Assembly: GCA_026984595.1 (NCBI GenBank)
Contig: JALSRW010000652.1
Location: 1 to 6,024, forward strand
DNA: 6,024 bases
Direction: 5' to 3'
DNA from: Alphaproteobacteria bacterium
GTDB taxonomy: Bacteria > Pseudomonadota > Alphaproteobacteria > Geminicoccales > Geminicoccaceae
Each line of letters begins with the position of its first letter. Position 1 is the first letter of the stretch. A program made the translations under genes and the position numbers. The notes below the pieces were generated by a model. It was given only the letters and a program-made list of their open reading frames with translations. It was not told the origin of the DNA and did not search any database. This document shows positions 4,932 to 6,024 of this stretch, one piece after another.

Positions 4932-5750
4932 ATGTCTGATACCCCCGACGATGAGTGGATCACCTTTTCCGAAGCGACCAAGCACGCCAAGGAAAACCTC
5001 GAGGGCTGGTCGTCCGATTTGATCCGAGAGTGGTTGATCGCCGAGATCGAAAGCGGACGTGTCCGCGCGCGCGGCGGTTGGTTCGTTCCTACGCAGGCCC
5101 AGCCCCCGAGCAATGTCTTTGAGCGTCAGCGCTGGCGAGATGAAGGGCGTCCGTTTCAGAAGAAAATCGTTGGACACCGCAAGTTCGCGTATCCGGAGCG
5201 TGCTCTGGTCGATCTTCGGAGTTTCGTCCGTGCGCTCGAACAAGTCGTTCACCGCGAGCAAGTGGTTCGAGACAGGATCGCCCTCGAGTTTCGTTTGGGC
5301 AGAGCCAGGCGTCGGGTGCGCGCATACAGGGAGCAGGAAGCGCCCTGCGAGAGCCTTGCCGACCGATTAAGACGCGCGAGCCAGCAGGTACTTAGCGGAG
5401 ATCCGACAGAAAGTCAGAAAGTCACCAGCTACAGGGACGATTGCCCACCTTCGATCACGGCTGCGCATCGAGCGGGCCGCTTCGATACGTGGACAGGTGT
5501 GAGCCATGTCGAACCGCTCGCACGTGCTCCGACTACTGACAGGTGCGATAAGGCGAAGCGATCTGACGCCAAGATCCGTGAAAGGGCGACGGACTTGGCG
5601 ACGGCTTTCTTGAAGAGTGGATGCTACAAATCACTAAAACCCATTGTTGATAAAGTCCTAACCGAGATTTCTCAGGAGTTTGGCGTGAAGCGCGGCGAGC
5701 GATGGGCCTACAAGGTCATCGCAGAAGCGAGATGTGGATTGAAAGAATAG
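4932..5750 (+). CDS. 272-residue protein of unknown function with possible N-terminal DNA-binding region
   Basis: ATG at 4932 with only a weak GAGCGGA 7 nt upstream; TAG at 5748-5750. Residues 8-50 (WITFSEATKHA, DLIREWLIAEIESGRVRARG) read like a winged-helix-type start: a helix with W-I-x-F/L-x-E-A, a second helix, then a basic wing SGRVRAR. I associate this with uncharacterised alphaproteobacterial island proteins. Residues about 205-270 are a lysine-rich helical C-terminus (KIRERATDLATAFL, IVDKVLTEISQEFGV, WAYKVIAEA) that could be a second small DNA-binding unit. The middle is charged and low in structure signals. No membrane segment, nuclease or ATPase motif is visible. Codon use is less G/C-biased than in the left part, most clearly after 5560, which suggests foreign origin. 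A regulatory or DNA-maintenance role is a guess. Confidence 0.65.
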   Translation: MSDTPDDEWITFSEATKHAKENLEGWSSDLIREWLIAEIESGRVRARGGWFVPTQAQPPSNVFERQRWRDEGRPFQKKIVGHRKFAYPERALVDLRSFVRALEQVVHREQVVRDRIALEFRLGRARRRVRAYREQEAPCESLADRLRRASQQVLSGDPTESQKVTSYRDDCPPSITAAHRAGRFDTWTGVSHVEPLARAPTTDRCDKAKRSDAKIRERATDLATAFLKSGCYKSLKPIVDKVLTEISQEFGVKRGERWAYKVIAEARCGLKE

Positions 5751-5813
5751 GTATTGCGCAGCGCAGGATTGTAGCAACCTCGTCCGCCCATCTTTCCGAA
5801 ACCCGATGCCGGA

Positions 5814-6024
5814 GTGACCGGAGCGTCGGATAATAAAACCGTCGTCGAGTTCGGATCGCTCGACCGCGAGGCCCTGATGCAGCTGCTCCGACAGGAGCGG
5901 CGTCTGGCCGCCGAGATCCTGGGCCGGGCGAAAGCGGGCTTCGATCCCCAGGCGGAAAAGGCCGAGGCCCGGGCGCGGGCGGCCGTTACCCTCGGGAGCA
6001 TGGTCGGGCGCTATCTGGATGCGC
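5814..6024 (+). CDS. Second, N-terminally replaced integrase copy (3' truncated by window edge)
   Basis: A frame open from GTG 5814 gives 28 unrelated residues (GASDNKTVVEFGSLDREA, then LMQLLRQE), followed without frame change by RRLAAEILGRAKAGFDP, which is integrase residue 70 onward. The join falls at a codon boundary. The arm-binding domain (residues 1-69 of the complete copy) is missing, so a protein from here would lack normal arm-site binding. The start is uncertain: no clear ribosome site precedes the GTG, and an ATG at 5806 in another frame gives only MPE and stop. It could be a real second gene, a pseudogene from recombination, or an assembly join; the window ends before this can be seen. 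Confidence 0.5.
   Translation, partial: MTGASDNKTVVEFGSLDREALMQLLRQERRLAAEILGRAKAGFDPQAEKAEARARAAVTLGSMVGRYLDA
5898..6024 (+). repeat. 127-bp exact direct repeat, copy 2 (right window edge)
   Basis: Partner of 1696-1822 with an offset of 4202 bp. It has no mismatch, so the duplication is very recent, kept identical by recombination, or not biological. Same orientation as copy 1, so recombination between the two would delete or circularise 4.2 kb. Confidence 0.97.

Noticed and set aside
1..6024. Known defence, toxin-antitoxin, resistance or conjugation system
   Set aside because: No recognisable nuclease, ATPase, toxin fold, relaxase or phage structural motif in any credible frame.

Overview
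The window is GC-rich DNA (by eye roughly two-thirds G+C) with strong G/C preference at codon third positions in its left half. Gene content suggests a proteobacterium, most likely an alphaproteobacterium. The grounds are a SoxYZ-type carrier of the kind found beside quinoprotein dehydrogenases, a tRNA-Pro(UGG) 3' half starting its acceptor stem with CGGGGCG, and small helical proteins of a type common in alphaproteobacterial mobile elements. This placement is an inference from family resemblance; nothing was searched.

Layout. Positions 1-1269 look chromosomal: the 3' end of a SoxZ-domain carrier gene, a SnoaL/NTF2-like small protein, and on the opposite strand the C-terminal part of an unidentified coding sequence with no start codon. 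At 1270-1314 lies exactly the 3' half of a tRNA-Pro gene (minus strand), from anticodon loop to CCA, with no matching 5' half. This is the classic footprint of site-specific integration. To its right is a 170-bp leader with helically phased short repeats, then a complete tyrosine integrase with an N-terminal DUF4102-type domain (1489-2748). I read 1270 as the left boundary of an integrated element whose other end, with the rebuilt full tRNA, lies beyond the window.

Inside the element: two tandem paralogous small proteins overlapping at GTGA (2835-3724); a 624-bp non-coding region holding G/C-tract palindromes and six copies of an ATCGGGGCA-type iteron with interleaved CCGCTAG motifs (3725-4348); a short protein that stops inside what looks like a helix-turn-helix (4349-4615); a poorly coding stretch with a possible terminator (4616-4931); and a 272-residue protein of unknown function with more A+T-rich codon use at its end (4932-5750).

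The right edge is the oddest part. The last 127 bases are identical to the integrase gene from codon 70 onward, and are joined in frame to an unrelated 28-codon leader instead of the N-terminal arm-binding domain. This is either a second integrase with a replaced N-terminus, an alternative arrangement of the same gene, or an assembly-graph overlap. No replication, conjugation, phage structural, defence or resistance gene is recognisable, so the element's lifestyle stays open: genomic island, satellite or remnant. The iteron region is the best candidate for a control or replication locus.
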